From the NCBI GenBank assembly GCA_012184525.1, contig WOFQ01000020.1:248001-312000 (forward strand): 64,000 nucleotides of DNA, read 5' to 3'. Below are positions 1 through 12,267 of the stretch, piece by piece. The notes beneath the pieces were generated by a model that worked only from the letters and a program-made list of their open reading frames with translations, did no database searches and was not told the DNA's origin. A program made the translations under genes and the position numbers. The DNA comes from Xenoacremonium recifei (taxonomy: Eukaryota; Ascomycota; Sordariomycetes; Hypocreales; Nectriaceae). Position 1 is the stretch's first letter, and the number at the start of each line of letters is the position of its first letter.

Positions 1-2
1 TC

Positions 3-488
3 GGCGGCTCTTCATTCCGCACTTGGCAGTCCACAGCGCGTTCTATTGTAACCTATCTGCTTGTATTTACGTGGGTTGCGCTTTGGCACGACATCCAGCT
101 TCAGCTTCTGATCTGGGGCTGGCTGATTGTGCTGTTCATGGTACCCGAGTGGATGGGCGCATATTTCTTCCCAAAGCGAAAGTGGGAGAGCCGGCCGACC
201 GAGTATCGGATGTTATGCTGCGTGGGAAGCGTGGCCAACATCCTCATGATGATGGCGGCCAACCTTGTTGGTTTCGCAGTTGGGCTTGACGGACTGAAGA
301 GCATTGTCTCAGGAATTGTCCACGAATGGTCAGGTGAGTTTTAAGTCCTGCATTTCGTTACTGTAAGATTAACATCAGCAGGCGTTTTCTTCTTGATTAC
401 GGCATGCAGCTGCCTCTTTGTAGGTGTACAAATCATGTTCGAGATTCGGGAGTCGGAGAAACGGAAGGGCGTTACGCTCGTGTGCTAG
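3..488 (+). CDS. GUP1: GUP1-like membrane-bound O-acyltransferase, C-terminal part
   Basis: Only the last two exons are present (3-333 and 382-488; intron 334-381). The reading frame is open from the left edge, so the gene begins outside the window. The visible part carries the Trp-His-Asp triplet of MBOAT enzymes inside a hydrophobic segment, followed by the PEW and FFPKRKW motifs and the NxLMMMxANLVGFAVGxDG stretch that I recognise from fungal Gup1. Family knowledge: Gup1 is an ER multispanning O-acyltransferase that remodels the lipid of GPI anchors and was first linked to glycerol uptake. The MBOAT histidine is therefore intact here. The protein ends with a short charged tail, as usual for a cytosolic C-terminus. 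The family is clear; the function is inferred from it. Confidence 0.88.
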
Positions 489-853
489 ACATGAGCAACA
501 GCAGTTGCATAATCCCCAAGTTTCCGGACGGGACGGTGTAGATTAAAATATGTACAACACGGTGAAGTGGTTGCATGATACTTTAGATACGTACAGCGGT
601 TGGTGATGTTTGATTTTGGGTACTAGCAAGGTAGCGAGAAAAGGAGAAAGGGGTATCTTGGGGTTGTTTATGGTCTATAATGCGTAACAACTAAACGATT
701 AATCGACGGTTGGGTATAATTACTGATTCATCGCGACTCCGACGGTTTGGAACACCAATTAAGCTCCGTTTTCATCCATCCATGTTCCCCCAAACACCAA
801 ACTTGATCAATCACCCACGAACCCTATGAGAGCACCGTATTATAGCGTCAGAT
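489..853. other. Convergent 3' spacer between GUP1 and the FAR-17a-like gene
   Basis: Two genes end toward each other here. The stretch is AT-richer than the flanking exons, as expected for 3' untranslated sequence. I see no gene. Confidence 0.6.
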
Positions 854-1782
854 TTACTGCACATACGCTCTGTCGGGGGTTTCGGATTGGCTCCCGATGG
901 CATACTTGTTGCCGCTCGCATTCATCTCCATATCGTCAGGTCGTGGCTGCTCAGCGAACTTGCCATCCTTATGCAGCTTGGTCTCCGTCACCCAGCGCCG
1001 CAACCAGATGACGCCGTAGACAATGCAGAAAATGATGACGATGCCGACTGCGATACCTAGGATATATCCGGCGACGACACCCCGACCGCCCACCTTATCG
1101 TGGTCAAGGAAACTGTAGACATACCAGCCCTGGGCAGCGAGCGTGATGAAGGCCACGGCGAGGTAGCAGGCGAGAATGAGGATCAGCCAGGGAATGTGCA
1201 CCCAGGGCGGAGGGTTCGTGCGCGGGATAAAGATCTCGAAGAGCGCAAAGGCGGAGTTGAGCCCATGCTGGCTGATGTTCGACCAGGCATCGAACTCAAC
1301 GGGGAACCAGGGGTTGGAATACAGCACGCCCCAATAGACGATGGTGACCAGAAAGGGGTAGGTCACAACGGTGGTGTAGTAAAGCGAGTAGAGGGCCTGA
1401 AGGGGCCGCGGGAGGGCATCGAGCAGTGGACGGCCGCGCAAGGCGTAGGTGAAGGTGTGGATGGCGGCGACGAGGAAGTAGAAGGACAGGCCCCAGTAAG
1501 TGAGGATGGTGAAGTAGGAGAATGAGCGGCGGACTTCCTTGCAGCCACCCTCAGATTGGTGATCGCAAGTCCAGCCGATGATGAAGAAGCGAGTGACGAA
1601 GGCGTAGAGGGACTGGTATTCAGTACTATTAGCAGGAGACGGGATACATCTGGGCGTCGAGGGCCACGTACGAAGAGGGCGCGGAAGAAGAAGAGCTGCC
1701 ACGGCGTCAGCAGCCACGACGTCTCGAAGCGATTTGACGGATCCCAGAGATCGGTCCCGAACTTGAAGGGGTTCTTAGCCAT
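854..1782 (-). CDS. FAR-17a/AIG1-like integral membrane protein
   Basis: Two exons on the minus strand: 1782-1672 and 1612-854, with a 59-nt intron (GTACGT donor, CCAG acceptor). The product is 289 aa. It begins MAKNPFKFGTDLWDPS and has about six hydrophobic segments, with the conserved stretch around TYWGLSFYFLVAAIHT, then a YTTVVTYPFLVTIVYW segment and an asparagine/histidine motif (WSNISQHGLNS). These are the marks of the fungal FAR-17a/AIG1 family (Pfam PF04750). Some animal relatives (AIG1, ADTRP) hydrolyse fatty-acid esters of hydroxy fatty acids using a Thr/His pair; whether this protein does so is inference. The C-terminal 40 residues are charged and probably cytosolic. It is divergent from the coiled-coil gene at 4790. 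Confidence 0.8.
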
Positions 1783-3986
1783 TGCGGCGACGTCCCTCGT
1801 TCACTGCAAATCGCGATGGAAGAGAAGAAGTTTGCGCCGCCCGCTTTGTTGTTGTCGTCAAGCCAAGCTCACCGGCAGTTCGTTCGTAGCGCCCGACAGG
1901 GATGGCTTTGATGAACGAGGCGCAAAGTCTTAGACACTCACTTCCCTCCACTTCGATGCGCCGGCAGAGATATGAGAAGAGAAGAAGAAGAAAGGTCACG
2001 AGGCCTTCGCGCAGCCCGGATTGAAGTTACTTTCTTGCATCTGGGGCTGTGGCTATCAAAGCTCGGGCACTCACGCGGCGTCGGTCTGGACCCTGAATTT
2101 TAGTTTTTTTTTATCTAGCAATATGGCCAACGCATCAAAAGCCACCGCGGGGTTCAGCTGAAGACGGGACGGGACCATTGGGCGCGTTGGCAGCCAAACC
2201 AGCTCCTCAATTGGACGCCTCTTTGCTGCCCAGTGGCCAAACTGCGCGCCTTCACATCATCCTGAGCTGACCACCTCGAGGCGCAGGGTTTTCCGCATCG
2301 TCACTGCCAAGTATTATGCGTTCCTGGACAATATCAACGGGGCAATATCCATCGCCGGTCGCTAGTCCGGTGGCTATCGCGGGCCATTTGGCGTTGAGAG
2401 GCCGAGCAATTGCGCAATCTCCACGCGTCGGCTGGGCGGCAGCTAGAAAGATCGAGAAACAGGGCTTGTGATCGCCGCACGGGCAGTAGAGTAGAAAATA
2501 CGAGCTGGGCTGAGGTGGCTTTGTTGTTGAGGCGCTGTGAGGATGAGGATGAAAGGCGATGTCTTTGGGGTGTGGCCAATCTCAGGTCGGGCATTTCAGT
2601 GGGCAGGCCTGATTAGGAAGCTTTCTGGATCAGCGACGTGAGAGTCTAAGACGCCTGAGTTCAGCATCGTCTGATTGAGACATAAGTACGTAGGCTTCTT
2701 GCATCGGCCTGAGATCGATGCGATCCAGTGCCAACCCCAGCCCCAGAATCAATAAATTACAGCAGCCCAAGAACCCGTTTGGCCTGACTAGACGCCTGAT
2801 GGTTTCTACCGTGAGCCTTGGCGCCACTATCTGCGCCCAATTTGGATCCTTTTCCATCCCATACTACTTCCTGCAGACACTTACACGGCGATGTTGGATG
2901 ATTAAGCCCAACTCTGTGTCAACCACTGACCGTCCACCGATGCTTCGCCAGAAAAGCAACCAATCTGCTGCACGAATCACCGTCTAGAAGGGGGCTAGAC
3001 TGCTGGAATAAGGTTGAGCCACAAGATGGACATGAGCCGTGCCGTGGCCAACCAACTGCCAACCCCTTTGATGAATCCTCCTCCAAGGTGGACTCATGGT
3101 GATGGATGGATGCCGAGGAGGCGGGCCCCCTATCGCCTTTTGACAGCTCCGATCCGCGCACGGCGTCAGCCTTTGGATAGCCCCGATCACGATGCACATC
3201 ATGGGGGGGATCCTCTCTGTCTTTAAACTCCAGACTATCGACTTATTGCCAATTTCCCAGCCATTGCCTCTCGGTGCTGGTGATGCCGTGAGGGGAACAT
3301 CCCATGGCACGGTGACATGGGGCCGTATGCGTGCCCCTGAGCTAGGCTGGTAGGGATCACGACGACGACGCAAACACTCTTCCTATGGACTCATGTTTGA
3401 TATCGAAACGTCGCAGTGCAGGCGCGCAATCAATCAATCGCCGACCGCGTGTCTTTCCCAGACATTTCTGCGACTGGCTTATACGAGATGAAGAAACACA
3501 CATCCAAGACATTAACTGCGTGCATGTAAGCCCCCCCACAGGGTGCATCTCCCGCGCTATCGACAGCTAGCGGCCTCGCAACCAGCATTTCTCGCATCGA
3601 GGAACGGGCTTTCGCGATTGTTCATTTGCCTCTCAACCTCTCCGCAAAAGCAGGCCCATTGTCAACAAAGATCCATCGCGGGCTGGGCTCAGGCACAATC
3701 GCCAGCTCCAGGGGCAGTTCCCTTCTGGGCGCGACCCGTTCCCAATTTAGCATCCCGCGAGCGGCGCCATTGGCCGGAAAGCCGGGCGCAGTGGAGTCCC
3801 GAGGTTCCAGCGGCCACCACGCCCGCGCTCTAGTGGCTGCAGCGGCTCCAGCGGGTTTTCCTTTAGTGGGCGCCAGGGGGTTCCAGGGGCCGGGGCAGCG
3901 CTGAGCTGTGTGGAGCTAGGTCTTCAGTGGGTTCATCCCGCCAAGACCACCTGTAGGCGGGGGGCCACTTGCCTCTGTCGTTCGCT

Positions 3987-4010
3987 GGCTCAGGCTCAGG
4001 CTCAGGCTCA
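3987..4010. repeat. GGCTCA hexanucleotide repeat, 4 copies
   Basis: Four perfect head-to-tail copies of GGCTCA lie in the leader/promoter region of the 4790 gene. A simple tandem repeat with no assigned role. Confidence 0.85.
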
Positions 4011-4092
4011 GGGGAGGCGGGCAGGGCGGGAGGCAGCTTGATCAAAGACAGGAAGGAGACGCCCACGGGTTCATTGTCTATCGGCCGGCCGC

Positions 4093-4112
4093 CTACCTAC
4101 CTACCTACCTAC
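4093..4112. repeat. CTAC tetranucleotide microsatellite, 5 copies
   Basis: Five perfect copies of CTAC, followed by CTAT, in the probable 5' leader of the gene at 4790. Likely length-variable between strains. Confidence 0.85.
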
Positions 4113-4789
4113 CTATCATCTCGACAGCTTGATCTGACTCTTCTACTTCCCCTTTGTTATATCTATCAGCTCCATCACCATCAACCCGAGTCAGCCTGGG
4201 AGCTCTGCGGCGATCCCTTCCGTGGCCTTCCCTTGCAGAACGGTCCAGAACCTTATCCTGTGCCACCCTCCAACGCTGGCGACTCCCGAAGATCCCCTTG
4301 AAACACCTCCGTCGATCCCTCGACTCCGTGCCCCGACTCTGTGCTCCTCGAAGACACCTCGACCTACTACTTGTGATGATTCAGGCTGGAGCATGGCGCT
4401 CGTCGTCCTGTAACGCCCAGCTTGTCGCGGCCCGCGCAATGTGGTAGTCGAGCTTCCTTCGAATCTTCCAGTTCTGCGCCCCCAACCACCTCCACACGTT
4501 CCACGACACGCAAACGCACGCAGACAGACATCCATCCATCCTCCTATCCCGCACATCGCTGCGCTGCATCATCCGTCATCCGCTGTTGCACAGCCCGCCT
4601 ATCGCAGCCCGTACCAGCCGCCTGTCCGACCATCCAGCGACCGCCCAACGCCTGCCATCCAACGGCCTTCGCTCGCTTGCCTGCAGCCTCTCTTCGTGAT
4701 CCTCTCCCGATCGGCGTCGTGGAACCCGCCACCGAAGGGCCTGACCTGTTTGTCTGACCCCCGAGGTGTCGGTGACCCGCTCGGCCACG

Positions 4790-6984
4790 ATGGCTTCCAC
4801 CCAGCTGCCGGCCATGACCTTTGATGGCGGCGCCGACCTTCGTATTGTGCTCGTACCGACCTCGGACGACGGAGACACGGCCACGGCTTCGGAGCCTCGA
4901 CAGTCGTTCGACCTCCGCGACATTGCCGATGGACCGGATCACCAGCCCCCGAATAAAATCCCGACGCACCCTGTCCCGTCGATGCAGGATGCCTTCGCCG
5001 AGTCGCTGCACGAGGTCACCACTGGGGGCTCCAACAAGATCAAGCTGAGGGCGCTTGATGCCAAAGCCCGCAGGGAGAGGCTCATTGAGCAGCCCGCCGA
5101 CGCTGAGCCGTTTGATGCAACATGGCGGTATCGTCGCGGCCAGCAGCAGCATGAGATGTATAAGCTCATTGCGCAAATCACATTCGGTGTGTATTTGCTG
5201 CTCAACGGCATGGCCGCCGACAACACACAGGTTGTCACTATCCTTCAGGGCCATATCGATGAGGTTGACGAATTCCTCGAGGTCATGCTTGAGGACTTCG
5301 CCCAGGCCCACAAGGACCTCACCGAGCGCATCCACCTCCTCCAGCTGCCCATGGCCAACCGCCATGCCTTCGAGCAGATGCTCGAGGACCGCAACTTTCG
5401 AGCCCAGATCCTATCAGGAAACGAGAAGATAGATCACATCCTAGCTCGAACCAATGCTGCCATGAAGCAGTGGGACGACGACATTGACGCCGGTATCCGT
5501 TCCAGCGAAGCATTCATGGAGTGGCTCAATGAGCAGTCCAAGGGGAGCTGGAGTCGCGAGACCCCTGATCTCGAGAGCATCTTCGTGGCTATGCGGGGCA
5601 ATGCGGATGGCTGGTTGAATGCTTTCGACGACCTGAACAATCAGGCACAGGACCTCAACGGCCTGATCATCAAGTTGATGACAATTATTGCCGAGATGGA
5701 GAAGACGGCTGGTGAAGTAAGCCGTAAGACCTGGGTATGTGATTGAAGCTCTCTGTTTCTGAGTATTTGACTAAAACTTGGCAGGCGAGCATTCCCCCGT
5801 TCTCCCTCCCTCTTCACGCTCCCGAGGAGGACGGGTCACCTACTGGTTCTCCTCATTCCAGGTCAACACCTCGTGCCAGCATTCGAAGCGGGGGATCAGC
5901 TTCAACTCTCCGAAAAACCAAGTCTCTCAAGTCTTTGGAAGTCGACGAGGATAGCATGGTGGATTTTCCCTTGCCGGGCGCGATGCCTCTTCTCCCCCCT
6001 ACTCGTTTCAGTGTCCGGAAATCGACAGCATCTGCTGCACCTAGGGCCAGCAAGGGGCCAGCACCCAAGGAACAGTCACTGGAGAGGCAAGAAGAGGAAA
6101 AGCCAGGCGAAATTGATGATGGGCCGCTCTATATCCTCCAGCCGAAGACTTACACCCCTCAGAGCACGCCTCTGCCTTCGCCCATGGTCAAGAATGTGTC
6201 ATCGCCGCCTCAGGACCGCAATAGCACGCACCCAACACCGGCAGTACGGATTGAGATACAATCTTCGACGACACCGTCTCCGTCGCTGTCTGAGCAAGGA
6301 TCTGGTTTCCAGCAGAAGAGGACCTCCCTTCGGCAAAGGGTCTCCCTCAAAACGACCCCTCCTGAGTCGATCCACATTCCCCCGCGAAACGCAGGGGAAC
6401 GCCGCTCTCAGCGCCCCTCAGTCGGAGTGCAATCTCCCCAAACCGCCAAGTCTCAGGCTCATGACTCGGCCTACGGCTCTGATAATGAGCACCCTCCCCA
6501 CGGCCATCGTCTACCTCGAGCAGTCTCCCACGCCGATTTCTCCGCTCCTGTCCGTCCGCCACTCATGCCGTCTCCTCGTTCCGAACATCAACAGTACTAT
6601 CACCCCGTCCGGGCCTCCCCTCATTCGCCTCTCCAGCAAAGACCACACACGGCTGGACACGCCGAGGAAAACCGGCCGTCTGCCTACTATCCTGGTCACC
6701 AACGAAATCAGCCGTCTCGAATGGGCGGCATGAGCATGTTGAGCAACGTGACGATGGCTACGTACGATGATCGTGCCACGGTCCGCTCTGGCGCCACGAC
6801 CACGGTTGGAGGGAAGCGTGTCAAGAAGAAGAAGAGCGCTTTCGGGTGGCTGAAGAAGGCTTTCACACTCGACGAGGACGAGAAGGCCGAGTATCAGGCC
6901 CGAAAGGCTATGCAGCAGATGGCCCCGCAGCCGGTTTATGACGCAAGGAGCCCACGATTCCTCGATGGCAAGAGAGTCAGATGA
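4790..6984 (+). CDS. Conserved fungal coiled-coil protein of unknown function
   Basis: Two exons, 4790-5734 and 5785-6984, with a 50-nt intron (GTATGT donor, GACTAAA branch-like site, GGCAG acceptor). The product is 714 aa. The upstream in-frame codon at 4766 is GTG, so the ATG at 4790 (context CCACGATGG) is used. Residues about 110-315 are helix-rich and charged, with heptad-like spacing (segments near VDEFLEVMLEDFAQAHKDL and GLIIKLMTIIAEMEKTAGE). Residues 316-640 are Ser/Pro-rich and probably disordered. A basic, aromatic patch near the C-terminus (KKKKSAFGWLKKAF) could bind membrane or nucleic acid, which is inference. I do not recognise a named family. Confidence 0.82.
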
Positions 6985-7548
6985 GATCAAGTCCCAACCC
7001 TCTACAATCATTACATCCTTACCCGCGTTTACGCGAAAAGTCGTTTCTGCGAATACAATGATACCCAGCGATTCTTAATCGCTTGATTTAGAGCATAGCG
7101 CTCCTTCGATATACAACATCGATCTTATACCATAGATGTCTAGACCCATCTACTACAGCATAATTATACCCTCTGCTTACCACCACACCGATACCTCATC
7201 TTTGGTCGTCACTACTCTGGCAAAAAATGCCATCATTATACTTAGCGAGCACGAGAATCTTCAGCATATTCTTTTTTGGATATAGGAATGCTGATTGGAT
7301 ATGGGGATTTGAGTCATGTACTATAAAGGGCGTTCTCATGGGAGAGACAGGGGCTTCAGGGGGATTGGATACGGAGGAGGGCTCTATGAGGAACACGTAA
7401 TAATTGACGATATGTGTGAACCTTTAAGATTCCACGCCAAAAGTGATTGAAAGTCATGTCTATTCGTATCTCAAGCCGAATCTCTCGGAACTTTGTATTG
7501 CCGTATCTTGGCATATGCCGGCAAGCTACACATCGTCTTAGACCCCGT
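6985..7548. other. Convergent 3' spacer
   Basis: AT-rich sequence between two convergent genes, most likely both 3' untranslated regions. No gene seen. Confidence 0.6.
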
Positions 7549-9146
7549 CTAATAATCCTCCCCGGTTCCGTAGCTCTTCACCCGGCTGAAGAAGAAAGGC
7601 TTGTCGTTCTTCAGTCCAAACTCACCCCAGTCATCCGTCTGCTTGTTGTACAGATAGAACCCTTTCCAGACGAGCTTGTTGTTGCGTGTAGCGCGCCCCG
7701 CGTTGCGCATTGAAAGGTCCATGCGGTAGGTGTACTTCTCACTCACACCCTCCGTCTCAACGAACAGATCGCCGTCCTGCTCAGGCTCCTCCTCGTCCAC
7801 CGCACCGTCTACCGGCACAGACGATCCGAGACGCCACCGACCCAGCAGTGTATCGGCTACCACGGCGGAGGGTAAGTGGTGGTGTGCGTGAGGGTTTGCG
7901 CGGTGCAGGGCCACGTTCGCGGGTGTGAGATGGTGTACCACGTCCGCAGGCTCTGACGTCGTGAGCAGGCTGAGCAGCGTGCCTGGCCGCAGGAACCGTA
8001 GGTAGCGGTAGTAGGTCACGATGTGGATGGGCTGGTTCCAGGTGCTTTGCGTGGCAGCGGCTTGACCGGTGCGCACGTAGTTGACGGTGCTGATGTACAC
8101 GCCGTTGAAGCGGATGCGCGGACGGTTGCGCAGCAGGGCCTGCCATGAAGGGTAAGGGCTCAGAGTGGGAGTCAAAGCGGCACGGCGCGCGGTAAGGCGG
8201 TCTTCGCTGGTTAGAAGCACGCCAGAGGGCAGGACCGTATCAGAAGGCGGCGGGAGGGGTGTGCCCGTGATCTCGGTTTCGAAGGCATAGTGCATAGCCG
8301 CGAAGCCAATCTCAGGGCCCAAGGCGATGCGTTGCCAGATGCGCTGCTCGGTGGCGACGAGGTAGGCGAAGTGCTTGCAGACGAGAGAGAGGCGGGCGAA
8401 GTCGGCGACGTCGGTGATGGCGGTGTCGCGGAGGATGTGGAGGAGGATCTCGTCGGGGAGGGAGGCGATGGGGCAGGGAGGGGGAGGGGTGTTTTCGATG
8501 AGAGGGGGGGCGGGCTCGATGGTGAGGTTGATGAAGCTGGCGATGAGGTCGCCGATGGGGAGAGGTTGTGATGGAGGAGAGGCAGCGTCAGTGTTGGGCT
8601 TGGTTGAGGAGGTGGTGGTTGAGGGTTGGCGAGCGTGAGATGGTTTGGCGGTTTTGCTGGCTGGGAAGTGCTTCTCTCGATATGTTCGATCCACACGATT
8701 GTCAAGCTGGTGTCATGTTAGCAACTGTTTCTGATGTTCCGAAGCCGAGGACATACCCGATATGCCTTGCGATACAGCTTCAAGCTGTCTCCCATGTTGC
8801 CCTGAGCTTCCTTCTCCATCGCCTCCTCATAGTGATCTAGGGCTGAGACAAGTTCCTTCTCACCCACGTTTCCCGAATCTCCAGCTTCATGGGCGGGTGG
8901 CGAGTCCTCGTCAAAGACCCTGGCCTGGAAATACTCATCATCTTCGTTATGGTGCACCGCCTTCTTGCTCGATGACGGACCAACGTGAGACAGCTGTCGC
9001 CGCGAGGGGCCAGCAACTGGCTGCTGAGGATGAGGCTGGTGCTCAGGCTCATGATCGTTTCTGTGTCTGAGATCGGATATCCACTGCTGTCTGAACGACT
9101 CGAGTTCTGAGTTCAACTCGGACGGGTTGGTGTTTGACGAGGTCAT
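7549..9146 (-). CDS. HRT3: F-box protein, Hrt3/FBXO9-like SCF substrate adaptor
   Basis: Two exons on the minus strand, 9146-8757 and 8706-7549, joined across a 50-nt intron (GTATGT donor, CCAG acceptor). The product is 515 aa. Splicing restores the diagnostic stretch YRKAYRLDNRVDRTYREKHF, which ends a TPR-like helical segment (about residues 90-145), as in FBXO9 and yeast Hrt3. An F-box follows at about 207-255 (SLPDEILLHIL...LSLVCKHFAYL...WQRIAL). The C-terminal half contains GVYISTVNYVRTGQ and YYRYLRFLRPGTLLSLLTT, conserved in this family. Family role: the F-box docks on Skp1 in an SCF ubiquitin ligase while the rest recruits substrate. The substrate here is unknown. Confidence 0.87.
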
Positions 9147-10191
9147 CGCGGCATATGTCCGGTATGTCCGTTTTGATAGAGAGAAGTGAGGTCTGAAGTG
9201 GGGTTGATTGATATAGTGATGTCTATCACAGGAGAGTAGAGCACATGATTACAGATCAGATGAAAGGTATTTAACTGAATGCTTCACAATTGCGGTGAGA
9301 GGGGAATGAGTCTAGAATGCAGCCGCAAATATTAAACAGCGCAGGAGTTCTGACGTTGTGTCAAAAGGGGAGTTTCAGCGTTCTGTTCTCGATAGGATAT
9401 TGGATGTAAGAATGTAAGGGCTGAGTTTGGGCGCGGCGGTTCATCCGCTGAGTGCTCTAACGTTCGCCGAAGAGTCATCAATCCTGGAGTGGTATAGCGG
9501 GTGCATGTACTGTGAGACATGGATCATGGAAGAGAGAGTCAACACAACTGCTTGAATCTTATTTCGAAATAAAGCATAAATAACATCAGGATGACGATTA
9601 AGCATATTTGCAAACTACTATTAGTTTAGATAATTCGAAAGAGCACGCAGATGAGTAATACGGCTCTCTTTGAATGAACCATGATGGCCTGTCTCCATGT
9701 ATCTGCTTGTCGCCGAGACTTCTCCGCGCCGAGCAATTGACTTCCCCTTATCTTATCAGCTGCCGTCCACTGCCGCTGATTCAGCAGTTCAGTTCCTTTC
9801 CATGTGGCCAATCTCGATCCCCATCCACCAATCACAGCTCTCCGTGACATCATCGGCAAACCGCGGCTCTCTTTCCTCTAAGCTTGAAGGGCGCAAAAAA
9901 AATCCACCTTAGATTATCTCCGACGCCGGGCCGCTGGAAATCTCGGGCGATATCGCAGCCAGGCTAATGCATTACGCGCTGAATTGCACACACACTCGCA
10001 GTCAACCTCAGCAATTCGCCGTCTCTCTTGGTCCTGGCCATACTTCGACCCCGTGATCGATCACCACTGACTCGATCGTCGCCGATTGAGCCTGGACGAG
10101 GAAGACTGCTGCTGCTGCGCTCTCCTCCAAACAGACGCCTCCGGATCATGTTTTAGACACGCGCAAAGAAACAAACAGCTCGGATATAGTC
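9147..10191. other. Divergent promoter region of the F-box gene and MTM1
   Basis: About 1 kb between two divergent starts. Short ORFs lack coding character. The left two-thirds is AT-richer and the part next to MTM1 is CT-rich, as usual for a fungal leader. No other feature seen. Confidence 0.55.
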
Positions 10192-11597
10192 ATGGCCTCC
10201 ATCGTCCGCAGCTCCTCCTCCCCCGCCGGTGGCCACGACCATCATCATAGCGCTCTGGATGCGCGAGATGAGCACTCCATGGCGAACATGGTCGATACCG
10301 AGGGCGGCACGGCGGGGAGTGCTGGCGGCGATGATGTCGGCATCACGGCGCCGCAGAAGATGATATCGGCCATGTCGGGCAGTCTCCTCACGTCGCTGCT
10401 CGGTGAGTCCCCTCCTCTCAAAGTCACGATGAAGTCTCAGCTAACAGATAATCAGTCACTCCCCTCGATGTCGTCCGCGTCCGCCTTCAGTCACAACGAA
10501 TCCCCCAGCCCACCGTCGACTTCTCGAAACTCGCCCTCACCACGACATCCCTCACGCCTGCACAAACATCGCAGCTCGGCATCACGGCCTGCTGTCGCGA
10601 GGTCTTCTTCGCCGGGGGCAATGCTGACTTCTGCCTTGCTGCTCCGCGCCTGGAGGGCCTCTCGCCAGCTCCTGCTGAGGCCTGTGCAGTCGAGGAGGTT
10701 CAGCGCAAGACATTCAGCTCGACGATGGACGGCTTCCGCAAGATTGCCCGTAACGAGGGCTTCACCACATTGTGGCGCGGACTGTCACCGACGCTCGTCA
10801 TGACGATCCCGTCGAACATCATCTACTTCACTGGATACGACTGGTTGCGATACAACTCGAAGAGCCCCTTCGCAAACTTCTCCGATGCATCGGCGCCGCT
10901 TGTCGCAGGCTCGGCGGCACGGGCATTGGCTGCGACGTGCGTGAGCCCGATCGAGCTGTTCCGTACCCGGATGCAAGCTGCTCATAGCGTTGGGACGACA
11001 AACCACCTTGTCGAGACGTTCCAGGGGGTACGTGAGATGGTTCATACAAATGGATACTTGTCGCTTTGGAGGGGCCTCACGCTGAGCCTGTGGCGAGACG
11101 TGCCCTTCTCGGGCCTATACTGGCTAGGATATGAGATGGTGCGTTCAAGACTGACGGATATTCGAGAAAGCCGGCAGGGTCACCGCCTCTCGATCGAGGA
11201 TGATGTCTCCGAAGCTCGACGTCGCTCGCAAAGCCATGAGAACCACAGGGACACTTTCCTGGACAGCTTCACAGCTGGTGCACTCTCTGGTGCGTTTGCC
11301 AGCATCGTGACGATGCCTTTCGACGTGGGCAAGACTCGTACGCAGGTCTTCCGCGACGGTCCATCCAGTGGCAAGAGCAATGCAGTCAAAGCGCCCGAGG
11401 AGAGGAATATGAGTCGTCTCCTTTGGCACATCTTCCAGACGGAGGGCATAGCTGGACTTTGGAAGGGCTGGATCCCGCGCACGCTCAAGGTAGCGCCGGC
11501 GTGTGCCATCATGATCAGCAGCTACGAGGTCGGTAAGCGGGCGTTCCGGGGGGTGAACGAGCGGAAACTACAGCGACGCGAAAATGGAGAGCAGTAA
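10192..11597 (+). CDS. MTM1: Mitochondrial carrier Mtm1 (SLC25A39/40 family)
   Basis: Two exons, 10192-10402 and 10456-11597, with a 53-nt intron inside the first carrier repeat. The product is 450 aa. Splicing recreates the first signature, LLVTPLDVVRVRLQSQ, after MISAMSGSLLTSLL. Repeats two and three show SPIELFRTRMQ and MPFDVGKTRTQ, and the sequence has the WRG and WKGW motifs of carriers. A long loop after the first helix holds four cysteines (116, 117, 130, 147). Family knowledge: yeast Mtm1 is needed for mitochondrial manganese/iron handling, and mammalian SLC25A39/40 import glutathione into mitochondria. The protein acts in the inner membrane. The start at 10192 gives a hydrophilic His-rich leader. 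Confidence 0.92.
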
Positions 11598-12267
11598 GGA
11601 CGGGCGAGGAAAGGTCGCTCAGCATAGAGAGGAGGAAAGGGATTGCATATCATCGGCGTTCAGGGGCGCGGTCATGCGCATGAGGGATACGCGACTCCAT
11701 TCATGATTTCGTTGTTTGGCTCGGCTTGGCTTGGGCTTGGCTCCCATCTGTGCTTTTTTAGACAAAAGAGCGGTAGTGATACCTGAGATACTAAGAGATA
11801 ATAATTGTATGATTATGAGTATGAGTATGGACTGGGCGTTCAATATGAGATGAGTGATGGCCGCCCAAGCCATCAGGATATAAGTCTTTGTGAACGAATT
11901 TTTTCGGAAAACAAGCAAAATAAAGGGATAATGCTGGGAGAATAGTTCTCATGTGATATTTTCGGTGTTCTTCTGAGCTTCGTTGAGATCCAAGTTTGGA
12001 TGCTGCGCTGGCAGATCGATTATTCAGTTATCGAGGTCTCGAAATTCTAGCGACCCCATCAAAACTTTTGACATCTCTGCGCTTAACATCAATTTAGAGG
12101 AGAGCGTTGTGCTGTCTTAGGGCAAGTAAAATAAACCATTTAGGTGAGGATCTTGGACTTATCAGATCTTATTCTCTGTTCCAACATCGCTACAGTCCAA
12201 CTACGCTTTTCCTATTCTTCATCGAGAACAGCGTCTCAGTTCACACCTCTTCTCCAGGGTCAAGAAC
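11598..12267. other. Spacer between MTM1 and the WD40 gene
   Basis: Tandem plus-strand genes are separated by the 3' end of MTM1, which is AT-rich at about 11760-11940, and the promoter of the WD40 gene. No gene seen. Confidence 0.55.

Larger units (their letters stand above)
1783..4789. other. 3-kb divergent intergenic region
   Basis: This lies between the starts of the FAR-17a-like gene and the coiled-coil gene. I found no open frame with coding character. The right third is pyrimidine-rich with simple repeats and CT tracts, typical of a long 5' leader, so the gene at 4790 may have a transcribed leader several hundred bases long. A minor alternative is an undetected short non-coding transcript. 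Confidence 0.5.

Noticed and set aside
3543..3904. Short overlapping ORFs (about 90-96 codons) in the 3-kb spacer
   Set aside because: Overlapping frames of similar length on GC-rich sequence, with no domain and no start context.
4766..4789. Upstream in-frame start for the coiled-coil gene
   Set aside because: The codon at 4766 is GTG; the first ATG is at 4790 in good context.
4544..5365. 273-codon minus-strand ORF
   Set aside because: Shadow of the coiled-coil gene, whose forward reading is supported by a well-placed intron.
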